Positions 42,327-50,314 of a DNA stretch of 64,000 nt are shown in pieces. The stretch is taken from NCBI GenBank assembly GCA_963718695.1, contig OY970371.1, positions 496,001 through 560,000 on the forward strand, written 5' to 3'. The notes under the pieces were generated by a model. The model was not told where the DNA came from. It saw only the letters and a list, made by a program, of their open reading frames with translations, and made no database searches. Position numbers and translations under genes: made by a program. Every line of letters starts with the position of its first letter. Positions within the stretch are counted from its first letter, which is position 1. The DNA comes from Manganitrophus sp963718695 (lineage in GTDB: Bacteria; Nitrospirota; Nitrospiria; SBBL01; Manganitrophaceae).

Positions 42327-42414
42327 CCTTTGCTCAGAGCAAACCCATCGAAAGGTGGGGACGCAGAGTAACGGGGCTACCGCCGTCTGGCCATGCCCGC
42401 CGAGCCGCCAAAGG
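42327..42414 (+). ncRNA. GEMM-I riboswitch aptamer 4 (cGAMP-type variant)
   Basis: P1 CCTTTG/AAAGG (42327-42332; to 42414), GCAAAC, P2 CCCATC-GAAA-GGTGGG, GACGCAGAG and ACGGGGCTA are present, with A at the Vc2 G20 position (42338). One base differs from the core of the others (AGAGTAACGG for AGAGCAACGG). The AGGAGG of the following gene begins only 21 bases after P1 and no T-run terminator is seen, so control of translation initiation is more likely than termination. Confidence 0.83.
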
Positions 42415-42434
42415 AAATAGGCCCTTTCGCGCTT

Positions 42435-42449
42435 AGGAGGTTCGCCGTG
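42435..42449 (+). promoter_or_regulatory. Ribosome site and GTG start fixing the second giant gene
   Basis: AGGAGG (42435-42440) stands 6 bases before GTG (42447-42449). This decides the start: the earlier in-frame ATG at 42393 lies within aptamer 4 and has no ribosome site. Confidence 0.85.
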
Positions 42450-45400
42450 GCTGTTTGCTTGAGAAGGTGCAGGCTTCTTCTCGTTCTTTTTCTTCTTCTC
42501 ATTCTCGATCATCATACGCTTGCCCTGGCAGGGGACGCTGCTTTGACCTGGGATCCGAACAGCGAAGGGGACCTGGCCGGTTACCGGGTCTACGTCGGTC
42601 TGCTTCCGGGCGTCTACGGCGCTCCCATCGATGTGGGACGGGTGACTTCCTGGACCGTGACGAACCTGACGGGAGGAGTGACCTACTACTTTGCCGTCAG
42701 TGCTTATGATACGGGTGGGAATGAGAGCGGCCGCTCCAATGAGGTCAGCAAAGCCATCCCTCTGTTACCCGATCTGATTGCCCCGCTGCTTTCAAGTATT
42801 AACGTCAGTAATCGCACAATCAATTCGGCCACCATCACCTGGGGAACCGATGAGCCCTCCGATACGCGAATCGAATATGGGACCACCCTCGCGTATGGGC
42901 TTTCTTCCCCCTTGGTCTCGTCGCGGGTGACTGTGCATAGCCAGAGTCTCTCGAATCTACTCCCCGGAACCCTCTATCATTATCGTGTGCTCAGCCGGGA
43001 TGCGGCCGGCAACTTGGCGACATCGGCCGATCATACCTTTACCACCCTGTCTGATACCGCGGCGCCGACGACGCCGGGAAGTGTCAGCGGGGTGGCGCTG
43101 TCTACCACCCAAATTAATTTGAGCTGGGGTGCTTCCACCGATAACGTCGGGGTGGCCGGCTATCGAATCTACCGCAATGGGGTGCAGGTCGCCACCCGTT
43201 CCGTTTTGACCTACCCGGACGGGAACCTCACACCCGATACGCTCTACAGTTATCGGGTGGCGGCTTATGACGCCGCGGGGAACCTCTCGGCGCAAAGCGC
43301 CGCGGTGAGCGTGAGAACGTTGGCGCCGCCGGATACCGCGCCCCCGGTGATCTCTGCCTTGGGTGCAACCAATATCACCTCCAACGGGGCCCTGGTCGGT
43401 TGGAGCACGAATGAGCCCTCCGACACGCAGGTCGAGTATGGAACGACCACGGCCTTCGGCAACGTCACCCCTCTTGTCCCGACCCTGTTGACGGCGCACG
43501 CCCAGAGCCTGTCGGGTCTGCTTCCCGCCACACTTTATCATTACCGGGTGCGCAGCCGCGATGCGGCGGGCAATCTGGCGATTTCCGGCAACGGCAGTTT
43601 TACCACCGCGGCCGCACCCGATTCCACGGCCCCTTCCGTACCGGCCAACGTGGCGGCGGGGGCGATCTCTTCCTCTCAGGTGAGTCTGAGCTGGAGCCTC
43701 TCCAGCGATAACGTCGGGGTGACCGGCTATCGAATCTACCGCAATGGGGTGCAGGTCGCCACCAGCGCGCTTCCGACCTATCTCAATACGGGCCTGGCGG
43801 CGAACACCACCTACAGCTATACGGTGGCCGCCTACGATGCCGCGGGAAATCTTTCGGCCGCTTCGCCGGCCATTTCGGTGACGACCCTCCCGTTGATGCC
43901 GACGGTTTCACAAACGGCGGCTTCCGGCATTACGTCGACCACCGCCACCCTCTCCGGTGTGGCCAACCCATCGGGGGCCATTACCTCGGCCTGGTTTGAG
44001 TATGGGACGACGACGGCCTACGGCGCCAGCACGACCCCGGTGACCCTTTCAGTGGCAACGACGATTTCCGCCAATCTGACCGGCTTGGCTTCGGGGCTGA
44101 CCTATCACTTCCGTCTCGTCGCGCGCAATGCGGGGGGAACCTCCTTCGGACCGAACATCTCCTTTGATACGCCGGCCCCTCCGGCCCCGGCGCCTGATCC
44201 GGCCCCTTCGCCGTCGGCTCCGATCACAGGCTACAGCCTCGCACAAGAGCCGTATGCTTGGGTGGCGACCCCTACCGTGTTAACATTCAGCGGGGATGAC
44301 AATGCAATCGCCCTCTCGCTTCCCTTCTCCTTTCCTTTCTTCGGCCAGAGCTACCAACAGCTCTATGTCTCCACGAACGGGCTGATCACTTTCGGCGCCG
44401 CCAATACCGCCTACGTCCCTCAGCCGGTCCAGAACCCCGTTCCGCCGAATGGCTTTATCGCTCCCTTTTGGCGGGATCTCTACGTGGGCTTGGGGCAGAT
44501 CAGCGTTGCTTCTTCGGCTTCGGAGTATGTGATTGCCTTCAATGGGGTGAGAGACCTCTGCTGCAGCACGATGCACAGCTTCCAGGTGATTCTCCGTCCC
44601 GGTGGAACGATCATCGTCCAGTACGGGGCGATCGTGATGAATGTCCCCACCACCTTCGGCATTGAAAGCCAAGACGGCACGGCCGGGGTGCCGGTCCTCT
44701 CCGTCTCCCCCAACACCGCCTTCCGTTTTACGCCCAATACCGCGCAGCCCGCCCCGCCGCCGGCCGATACCGCGCCGCCGGTGATCTCCGGAATCGGAGT
44801 CGGCAGCATCACCAGCAGTGGGGCACTCATTCGCTGGAGCACGAATGAGCCGTCCGACACGCAGGTGGAGTACGGCGCCACGACGGCGTACGGTTCTTCC
44901 ACTGCGATCGTCTCCACCCCCGTGACATCACACGCTCAGAGCCTGTCGGGTCTGCTTCCCGCCACGCTTTATCATTACCGGGTGCGCAGCCGCGATGCGG
45001 CGGGCAATCTGGCGATTTCCGGCAACGGCAGTTTTACCACCGCGGCCGCACCGGACACGACGGCGCCGTCGGTCCCGGCGAGCCTCACGGCGGCAGGGTT
45101 CTCCTCCAGTCAAATCAATTTGAGCTGGTCGGCCTCCAGTGACAATGTCGGCGTCTCCGGCTATCGGGTCTACCGCAACGGCGTCCAGGTCGCAACGACC
45201 TCCTCGCCGGGCTACTCAAATACCGGTCTAGCGGCCGACACGGCCTACAGCTACACCGTCGCCGCCTTCGACGCGGCAGGGAACCTCTCGCCGCAGAGCG
45301 TTGCGGTGAGTGCGCGGACGCTGCTGCCGGCGGACACGACGGCCCCGTCGATCCCGACAGGCCTCACGGGCGCAGCGGCCTCTTCCACTCAGATTAATCT

Positions 45401-46202
45401 CTTCTGGAACGGCTCGACCGACAATGTCGGTGTCTCCGGATACCGGATCTATCGCAACGGCATTCAGGTGGGGACGACGGCGGTGCCGAACTTCTCGAAT
45501 ACCGGTTTGACGGCGGGAACGGCCTACAGCTACACGGTTGCCGCCTTTGATGCAGCAGGGAATCTTTCGGCGCAGAGCGCGGCGGTGAGTCTCGCCACAC
45601 CGGCTTCCAGCCTAAGCACAACCGTGGTTCTAAATCCGGCGGCGGATACTTTTATCAGTGGAAACAGCACGGTTTATAACACCTGGGAGACCCTGAACAC
45701 CTACACCTGGCCGGCGAATACGGTTGCCAACGCGCCGCTGATGCGGTTTGATCTCTCGGCGCTTCCGGCCGGAGCGGTTATCCAGAGCGCGACATTGAAT
45801 CTGGCGCTGGTGGAAGCCGATACGACCGCCGACGCCACCTACAGCATCGGCGTGCACAAAATCATCAATAAGAATCCCGATCTGACCCGGGCCACCGGTG
45901 TGACGTATGACGGGACCAACGGCTGGACGGCCAATAGCTGCTGCTTCAACAGCATTCCGCTGGCGCAGGCCGACATCTCGGCGGCATATGATATCGAGGC
46001 GGTCAACAAGACGCTGGGGAACAAGGTGTGGGATATCACGCGGATGGTGCAGGAGTGGGTCAGCAGTCCCTCAACGAACTACGGACTGCTGGTGAACTCC
46101 GATGCAACCAAAGGGGCCGACCGCTACCGCTTCTTCGCCAGCATGGAGCAGGCGAATGCCGGCCTCCGTCCCTCTCTGAGCATTACGTATCGTATGCCAT
46201 AA
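42447..46202 (+). CDS. Giant exported multi-Fn3 protein with C-terminal DNRLRE, riboswitch-preceded
   Basis: The 1251-residue product starts with a signal peptide (CLRRCRLLLVLFLLLILD, ending LALAG). About six Fn3 or Fn3-like domains follow (DPNSEGDLAGYRVYVG; DNVGVAGYRIYRNGVQVAT; WSTNEPSDTQVEYGTTTAFG). A distinct beta domain occupies about 595-765 (LPFSFPFFGQSYQQLYVSTN, GFIAPFWRDLYVGLGQ, VILRPGGTIIVQYGAIVMN); it resembles the nidogen-like extracellular module seen in bacterial surface proteins. Three more Fn3 domains and one DNRLRE domain (about 1060-1251) end it. The DNRLRE part is nearly base-identical over about 140 bp to those of the first giant gene. Probably secreted and functionally paired with that protein. 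Confidence 0.87.
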   Translation: MAVCLRRCRLLLVLFLLLILDHHTLALAGDAALTWDPNSEGDLAGYRVYVGLLPGVYGAPIDVGRVTSWTVTNLTGGVTYYFAVSAYDTGGNESGRSNEVSKAIPLLPDLIAPLLSSINVSNRTINSATITWGTDEPSDTRIEYGTTLAYGLSSPLVSSRVTVHSQSLSNLLPGTLYHYRVLSRDAAGNLATSADHTFTTLSDTAAPTTPGSVSGVALSTTQINLSWGASTDNVGVAGYRIYRNGVQVATRSVLTYPDGNLTPDTLYSYRVAAYDAAGNLSAQSAAVSVRTLAPPDTAPPVISALGATNITSNGALVGWSTNEPSDTQVEYGTTTAFGNVTPLVPTLLTAHAQSLSGLLPATLYHYRVRSRDAAGNLAISGNGSFTTAAAPDSTAPSVPANVAAGAISSSQVSLSWSLSSDNVGVTGYRIYRNGVQVATSALPTYLNTGLAANTTYSYTVAAYDAAGNLSAASPAISVTTLPLMPTVSQTAASGITSTTATLSGVANPSGAITSAWFEYGTTTAYGASTTPVTLSVATTISANLTGLASGLTYHFRLVARNAGGTSFGPNISFDTPAPPAPAPDPAPSPSAPITGYSLAQEPYAWVATPTVLTFSGDDNAIALSLPFSFPFFGQSYQQLYVSTNGLITFGAANTAYVPQPVQNPVPPNGFIAPFWRDLYVGLGQISVASSASEYVIAFNGVRDLCCSTMHSFQVILRPGGTIIVQYGAIVMNVPTTFGIESQDGTAGVPVLSVSPNTAFRFTPNTAQPAPPPADTAPPVISGIGVGSITSSGALIRWSTNEPSDTQVEYGATTAYGSSTAIVSTPVTSHAQSLSGLLPATLYHYRVRSRDAAGNLAISGNGSFTTAAAPDTTAPSVPASLTAAGFSSSQINLSWSASSDNVGVSGYRVYRNGVQVATTSSPGYSNTGLAADTAYSYTVAAFDAAGNLSPQSVAVSARTLLPADTTAPSIPTGLTGAAASSTQINLFWNGSTDNVGVSGYRIYRNGIQVGTTAVPNFSNTGLTAGTAYSYTVAAFDAAGNLSAQSAAVSLATPASSLSTTVVLNPAADTFISGNSTVYNTWETLNTYTWPANTVANAPLMRFDLSALPAGAVIQSATLNLALVEADTTADATYSIGVHKIINKNPDLTRATGVTYDGTNGWTANSCCFNSIPLAQADISAAYDIEAVNKTLGNKVWDITRMVQEWVSSPSTNYGLLVNSDATKGADRYRFFASMEQANAGLRPSLSITYRMP

Positions 46203-46228
46203 TTTTTACACCGGGTCGAGGAGAGAAG

Positions 46229-46867
46229 TTAGATTTCCGGCTGTTCTCTGTAGAGGGCGTCGACGGCTTCCTTGAAGAGCGGGAAAAAGCGGGGACCTGC
46301 GATGGCGACTTTGTCTCCCTGTGTGTTGGTCAAAACAAAGTGGGGCCGTGACGCGACATTCTCCCGCTGAGCGTCCTGGATGTCGGCCAGCACCTCCTCC
46401 GTCCGTTTCGGATCGGCCAGGGCTTTCTCGAATTGCGGAAGATCAAGCCCGATCTTCGCGGCCAGCGCGATCTGAATTTCCGGCCTGGCAATGTTCTTCC
46501 CCTCCACCATCACCCATTCTCTGAGGAGCTTGATGTAGCGGTCGGCTGCCGCAAGCCCCTGCCGTTCGGCGGCCTTGACCGCCTGGCAGGGGGGCCAGGC
46601 CGACGCGGGCGGATCGTTATACCAAACCTGGTCGTCGATATAAACGCCGGTTTTTTTCGAGACGATCCGGTAACGATCGGCAATCGTCCAGAGGCGGGCG
46701 GGATCGTTCATGACCTCCCGGACATGGTCGAAGAGGGGGAGCATCTTATAATGAATCTCGATCCGATCTTGAAAGTGCGCCTTGACCTGATCGAGCATCG
46801 GCTCGGCGGCGAAGCACCAGGAGCAGAGGGGATCGGTATAGTAGTCGATTCGGATCGGCGTCGGCAT
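46229..46867 (-). CDS. DsbA/FrnE-family thioredoxin-fold protein
   Basis: The 212-residue protein has the active-site CxxC as CSWC (C15, C18) in DYYTDPLCSWCFAAEP, followed by the long helical insert of DsbA-like proteins, with VWYNDPPASAWPPCQAVKAA and RPHFVLTNTQGDKVAIAGP. There is no signal peptide, so it is likely a cytoplasmic FrnE-type oxidoreductase or isomerase. The gene is convergent with the giant Fn3 gene (stops 26 bases apart). Confidence 0.87.
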   Translation of the reverse strand: MPTPIRIDYYTDPLCSWCFAAEPMLDQVKAHFQDRIEIHYKMLPLFDHVREVMNDPARLWTIADRYRIVSKKTGVYIDDQVWYNDPPASAWPPCQAVKAAERQGLAAADRYIKLLREWVMVEGKNIARPEIQIALAAKIGLDLPQFEKALADPKRTEEVLADIQDAQRENVASRPHFVLTNTQGDKVAIAGPRFFPLFKEAVDALYREQPEI

Positions 46868-46933
46868 CGCGGCTCCCTCGTTCGGGGGCGGATGATAACA
46901 TACCGACCCGGTCGGGTCAATTCTTCCGGACGT

Positions 46934-47632
46934 TCACGCGGCGAGCTTTCTTCCGCCGAGGGCCGTGAGAATCGTATCGACGGCTTCATCGGAGACCGGA
47001 TCGAATTGCCGGTAGAAACATTCGACCGAATGGAAGGAAGGGATCGCGTGGAGCAGCACACTCTCGTCTGAGCATTCCTTGATCCGGGAGAGTTTTTCCC
47101 GGGGAATGACCGGAAGGGCGACGATCCGGCGGCCGGCCCCTTCCGCCCGTAGCCACTGAAGGGCCGAGAAGAGGACCGCGCCGCTCGCGATCCCTTCGTC
47201 GACGAGAAGGACCTTTCGTCCGTAGAGGTCGAATCCCACCGAGGTTTTCCGAAATCGCCGCCGCCGTTGGAGGATCTCTTCTTTCTTCGATGTAATCGTC
47301 TCCTGGATGTAGTGGTCGGGAATCTCGTAGCGACTGATGACATCCGAAAGAAGACAGATTCCGCCGGCATCCGTCATGGCGCCGAAGGACAGCTTTGGAT
47401 TTCCCGGAATCGGCAACTTCCGGGAGCGAAACAGCACCATCGGCGCGCCCAGCAACAGCGCGATTTCATTTCCTACGGCGACGCCGCCCGCAGAGAGGGC
47501 GATAAGCAGCAATTCCTTGTCCCCGCGATAATGGAGCAACCGTTGTGCCAACGCCTGTCCCGCTTCCTGCCGGTCTTTAAAAATCGGGCCAGGATACCCC
47601 ACCGAATCCGTTCTCTTAAATTTTTCTTCCAT
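46934..47632 (-). CDS. Phosphoribosyltransferase-domain protein
   Basis: The PRPP-binding loop is VLLVDEGIASGAVL (141-154), preceded by LLLIALSAGGVAVGNEIALL and GAMTDAGGICLL. The 232 residues fit the group of stand-alone phosphoribosyltransferase-fold proteins of unknown substrate often found with erythromycin-esterase or dienelactone-hydrolase-like partners; no such partner is seen here. Base specificity cannot be assigned. Confidence 0.85.
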   Translation of the reverse strand: MEEKFKRTDSVGYPGPIFKDRQEAGQALAQRLLHYRGDKELLLIALSAGGVAVGNEIALLLGAPMVLFRSRKLPIPGNPKLSFGAMTDAGGICLLSDVISRYEIPDHYIQETITSKKEEILQRRRRFRKTSVGFDLYGRKVLLVDEGIASGAVLFSALQWLRAEGAGRRIVALPVIPREKLSRIKECSDESVLLHAIPSFHSVECFYRQFDPVSDEAVDTILTALGGRKLAA

Positions 47633-47702
47633 GATTTCCTTTTAACTCTATTGTAGAAGGGTTGGATAGGAAAGCACAAGACCTCAGGCGGAGCCTCAAA
47701 TG

Positions 47703-47711
47703 TGCTATAAT
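47703..47711 (+). promoter_or_regulatory. Extended -10 promoter before the ABC-F gene
   Basis: TG-C-TATAAT at 47703-47711 is a perfect extended -10, 30 bases upstream of the ABC-F start codon. No good -35 box lies at 17-18 bases, which is common for extended -10 promoters. Confidence 0.55.
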
Positions 47712-47740
47712 CAAACCTTTTTGGAATTGGGGAAAAAACG

Positions 47741-49645
47741 ATGAATGTTCTGGATGTTTCACACCTTTCCAAGTCATACGGGATGAGGCAGGTCCTTCAG
47801 GATGTGACCTTGACCGTCGGGGAATCGGAAAAGGTCGGCTTTGTGGGGCGAAACGGCTGCGGAAAAACCACCCTTTTCCGGATCATTGCAGGGATTGAGC
47901 CGGCGGACGGGGGCGAGGTCTCTTATCGGCGGGGAACTTCGATCGGCACGCTGACGCAAGACCCTGTTTTAAATGAAGATTGGACGGTCGCCGAAGAGGT
48001 CGACTCGGCGCTCACCGAGGTTCGGCAAAAGCGAAACCGCTATGAGGCGATCGGAGAGGCCCTTCGCGCTTCACCGCCGGAGATGGAAAAGCTGCTCAAA
48101 GAGCAGCAGTCGCTTGGCGAGTGGTTCGATCATCATCAGGGATGGCAGGTCGACCACCGGATTGATGAGGTTCTGCGAAAGCTCGGTATTGCGGATCGCA
48201 ATCAAAAGATCCGCATGCTCAGCGGGGGGATGCGAAAGCGGGTCGCGCTGGCCAAGTTGGTGCTCCAGTCGCCCGACCTCCTTTTGCTCGATGAGCCGAC
48301 GAACCACCTCGATGCGGCGACGACCGCCTGGCTGGAAGAGTTCTTGATCGGCTATCCCGGGGCGGTGATGCTCGTGACCCATGACCGCTATTTCCTCGAT
48401 CGGGTGGCCCAACGGATTTTCGAGATCGAATCCGGCGGTGTTTATAGCTATCTGGGGGGATATCTCGATTATCTGGAGGGCCGGGCCGAGCGATTGCTCC
48501 ATGACTCCCGTGAACAGGGAAGGCTCATTACCCTCCTGCGCCGCGAGACGGAGTGGATGCGGCGCGGCACCAAGGCCCGGACGACGAAATCGAAGGCCCG
48601 GATCGACCGGTTCTATACGATGCAGGATCAACGGAAGGATCATATCGACCGCGACATCGGACTTCATCTGCAGACCGACCAGCGGCTGGGGCATACCATT
48701 CTCGAGTTGGATGCCCTGTGCAAATCGTTCGAGCATCGCGTCTTGTTTCAAGACCTCAGCCTTAAGCTCAAAGCGGGGGACCGGATCGGGATGATCGGAC
48801 CGAACGGCGCGGGGAAAACGACCCTCCTTCGGATGATCCTGGGAGAGGAGCCTCCGACAAAGGGTCAAATCGTCCGGGGAAAGAACACCAAGATCGCCTA
48901 CTTCGACCAGAAGCGGGAGTCGATCGATCCCGCTCTGAAAGTAGAGGAGGTCCTCGGCGAGGGAGACTGGGTGACGGTCGGGGGGCAGCGGCGGCACAAG
49001 ACCGGTTATCTCGGCGATTTTCTCTTCGAGCATCACGATCAAAAGCGGTTTGTTCGAACGTTGTCCGGCGGGGAGAAGGCCCGGCTGATTTTGGCGAAGA
49101 TGATGCTGGAGAGCGCCAATTTTCTGATCCTCGATGAGCCGACGAACGATCTCGATATCCCGACCCTTCAACTCTTCGACGACGCGCTGGTCGGCTACAA
49201 CGGCTGCGTTCTGATGGTGACCCATGACCGGTTCTTTCTCGACAAGGTCGCCACCGGTATTCTGAGCTTTGAAGAAGAAGGGCGCGTCCGCTACACCGAG
49301 GGGAACTATGAAACCTATCTGACCCGCCTCAAGAACGAGGAGGCGCTGACGAAGGAGGACGAGAAAGCGGCTCGCCCCGCAGCGCCCTTTTCCAAAACCG
49401 CTCCTGCGGCCGAACGGAAGGGACTCAGCTTTAAGGAAAAGAAAGAGCTTGAAGGGATCGAGCGCGAGATCGAAAAGCTGGAGGCAAGAAAACGGGAGTT
49501 GGAAGTCTGCTTCGAAAATCCGTCCGCCCACTCCGACGGATCGACGGGCGTGGCCGATTGGGCCAAAGAGCTTTCCGAGCTCGAGAAAAGCTTAGAGAAA
49601 AAGATCGGTCGATGGGAAGCTTTGGAAAATAAGCAGGTGCGCTGA
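47741..49645 (+). CDS. ABC-F family ATPase (Uup-like)
   Basis: The protein has two ABC cassettes in one chain and no membrane segments. Cassette 1 has Walker A GRNGCGKTT, signature LSGGMRKRVALAKLV and LLLDEPTNHLDAATT. Cassette 2 has GPNGAGKTT, LSGGEKARLILAKMM and LILDEPTNDLDIPTL. The P-site tRNA interaction motif-like linker region lies around 245-310 (RREtEWMRRGTKARTTKSKA pattern). The C-terminal 80 residues (KEKKELEGIEREIEKLEARK) form a coiled coil as in Uup. At 634 residues it is of normal length. ABC-F proteins bind the ribosome; a role in translation or DNA-structure tolerance is known for Uup. Confidence 0.93.
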   Translation: MNVLDVSHLSKSYGMRQVLQDVTLTVGESEKVGFVGRNGCGKTTLFRIIAGIEPADGGEVSYRRGTSIGTLTQDPVLNEDWTVAEEVDSALTEVRQKRNRYEAIGEALRASPPEMEKLLKEQQSLGEWFDHHQGWQVDHRIDEVLRKLGIADRNQKIRMLSGGMRKRVALAKLVLQSPDLLLLDEPTNHLDAATTAWLEEFLIGYPGAVMLVTHDRYFLDRVAQRIFEIESGGVYSYLGGYLDYLEGRAERLLHDSREQGRLITLLRRETEWMRRGTKARTTKSKARIDRFYTMQDQRKDHIDRDIGLHLQTDQRLGHTILELDALCKSFEHRVLFQDLSLKLKAGDRIGMIGPNGAGKTTLLRMILGEEPPTKGQIVRGKNTKIAYFDQKRESIDPALKVEEVLGEGDWVTVGGQRRHKTGYLGDFLFEHHDQKRFVRTLSGGEKARLILAKMMLESANFLILDEPTNDLDIPTLQLFDDALVGYNGCVLMVTHDRFFLDKVATGILSFEEEGRVRYTEGNYETYLTRLKNEEALTKEDEKAARPAAPFSKTAPAAERKGLSFKEKKELEGIEREIEKLEARKRELEVCFENPSAHSDGSTGVADWAKELSELEKSLEKKIGRWEALENKQVR

Positions 49646-49668
49646 GGGGTGGACGGTTGATCAGGAAT

Positions 49669-50297
49669 ATGGCAGACGACAGCCGCTTTGAATCGGCCCG
49701 CCGCGCGCTCATCGCGGCCGATCCGGTTCTCTCCGCGTTTATCAAGCGATCGGTCCTTGTCGTCTGGCCCCCGCTCCCGACCCGTTCGTCTCCCTGGTGG
49801 AGGCGATCATCTCGCAGCAGCTCTCGGTGAAGGCGGCCGACACGATCTTCCAGCGCCTGGTCTCGATCTGCCCGCGCCGGTCGGTCACGCCGAAGGCGGT
49901 TTTTTCAGCCCCGGAGACGGCCCTTCGCGAGGTCGGTCTTTCCCGTCAGAAAATCAGTTACGTCAAAGATCTGGCGGGGCGGTGGATCGCCGGCGAAATC
50001 CGGCCGAAGGAATTTCATTCGCTTCCCGACGAGGAGATTGTTGCCCGGCTGGCGGCGGTGAGGGGGATCGGCCGGTGGACGGCGGAAATGTTTTTGATCT
50101 TCGCTTTGAATCGGACCGATGTTCTTCCGGTCGACGACCTCGGATTGAAAAAAGCGGTCCAGCGGGCCTACCGCCTGCGGAAGATTCCCGCTCCCGAAAG
50201 AATTCAGAAGATCGCCGAGCCGTGGCGACCCTACCGATCGATCGCGACCTGGTATCTCTGGAAGAGTCTCAATAACGACACCGATCTCAATTCGTGA
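49669..50297 (+). pseudogene. AlkA-type DNA-3-methyladenine glycosylase with a single-base frameshift
   Basis: The first frame encodes RFESARRALIAADPVLSAFI. The second frame, from about 49749, continues IGPCRLAPAPDPFVSLVEAI, then ISQQLSVKAADTIFQRL, the HhH-GPD hairpin AAVRGIGRWTAEMFLIFALN and the catalytic Asp in RTDVLPVDDLGLKKAV. One base missing between 49748 and 49749 restores SAFIKRIGPCRLAPAP and about 209 aa. Base excision of alkylated purines is the expected role. It starts 23 bases after the ABC-F stop. Both parts look intact, so the lesion is recent or a sequence error. Confidence 0.83.
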
Positions 50298-50314
50298 TTC
50301 TATTCCTTATGGCC

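Noticed and set aside
42393..42446. Upstream ATG giving an 18-residue longer second giant protein
   Set aside because: Inside aptamer 4; the similar MxAEPPKE start in both genes reflects the conserved RNA, not protein.
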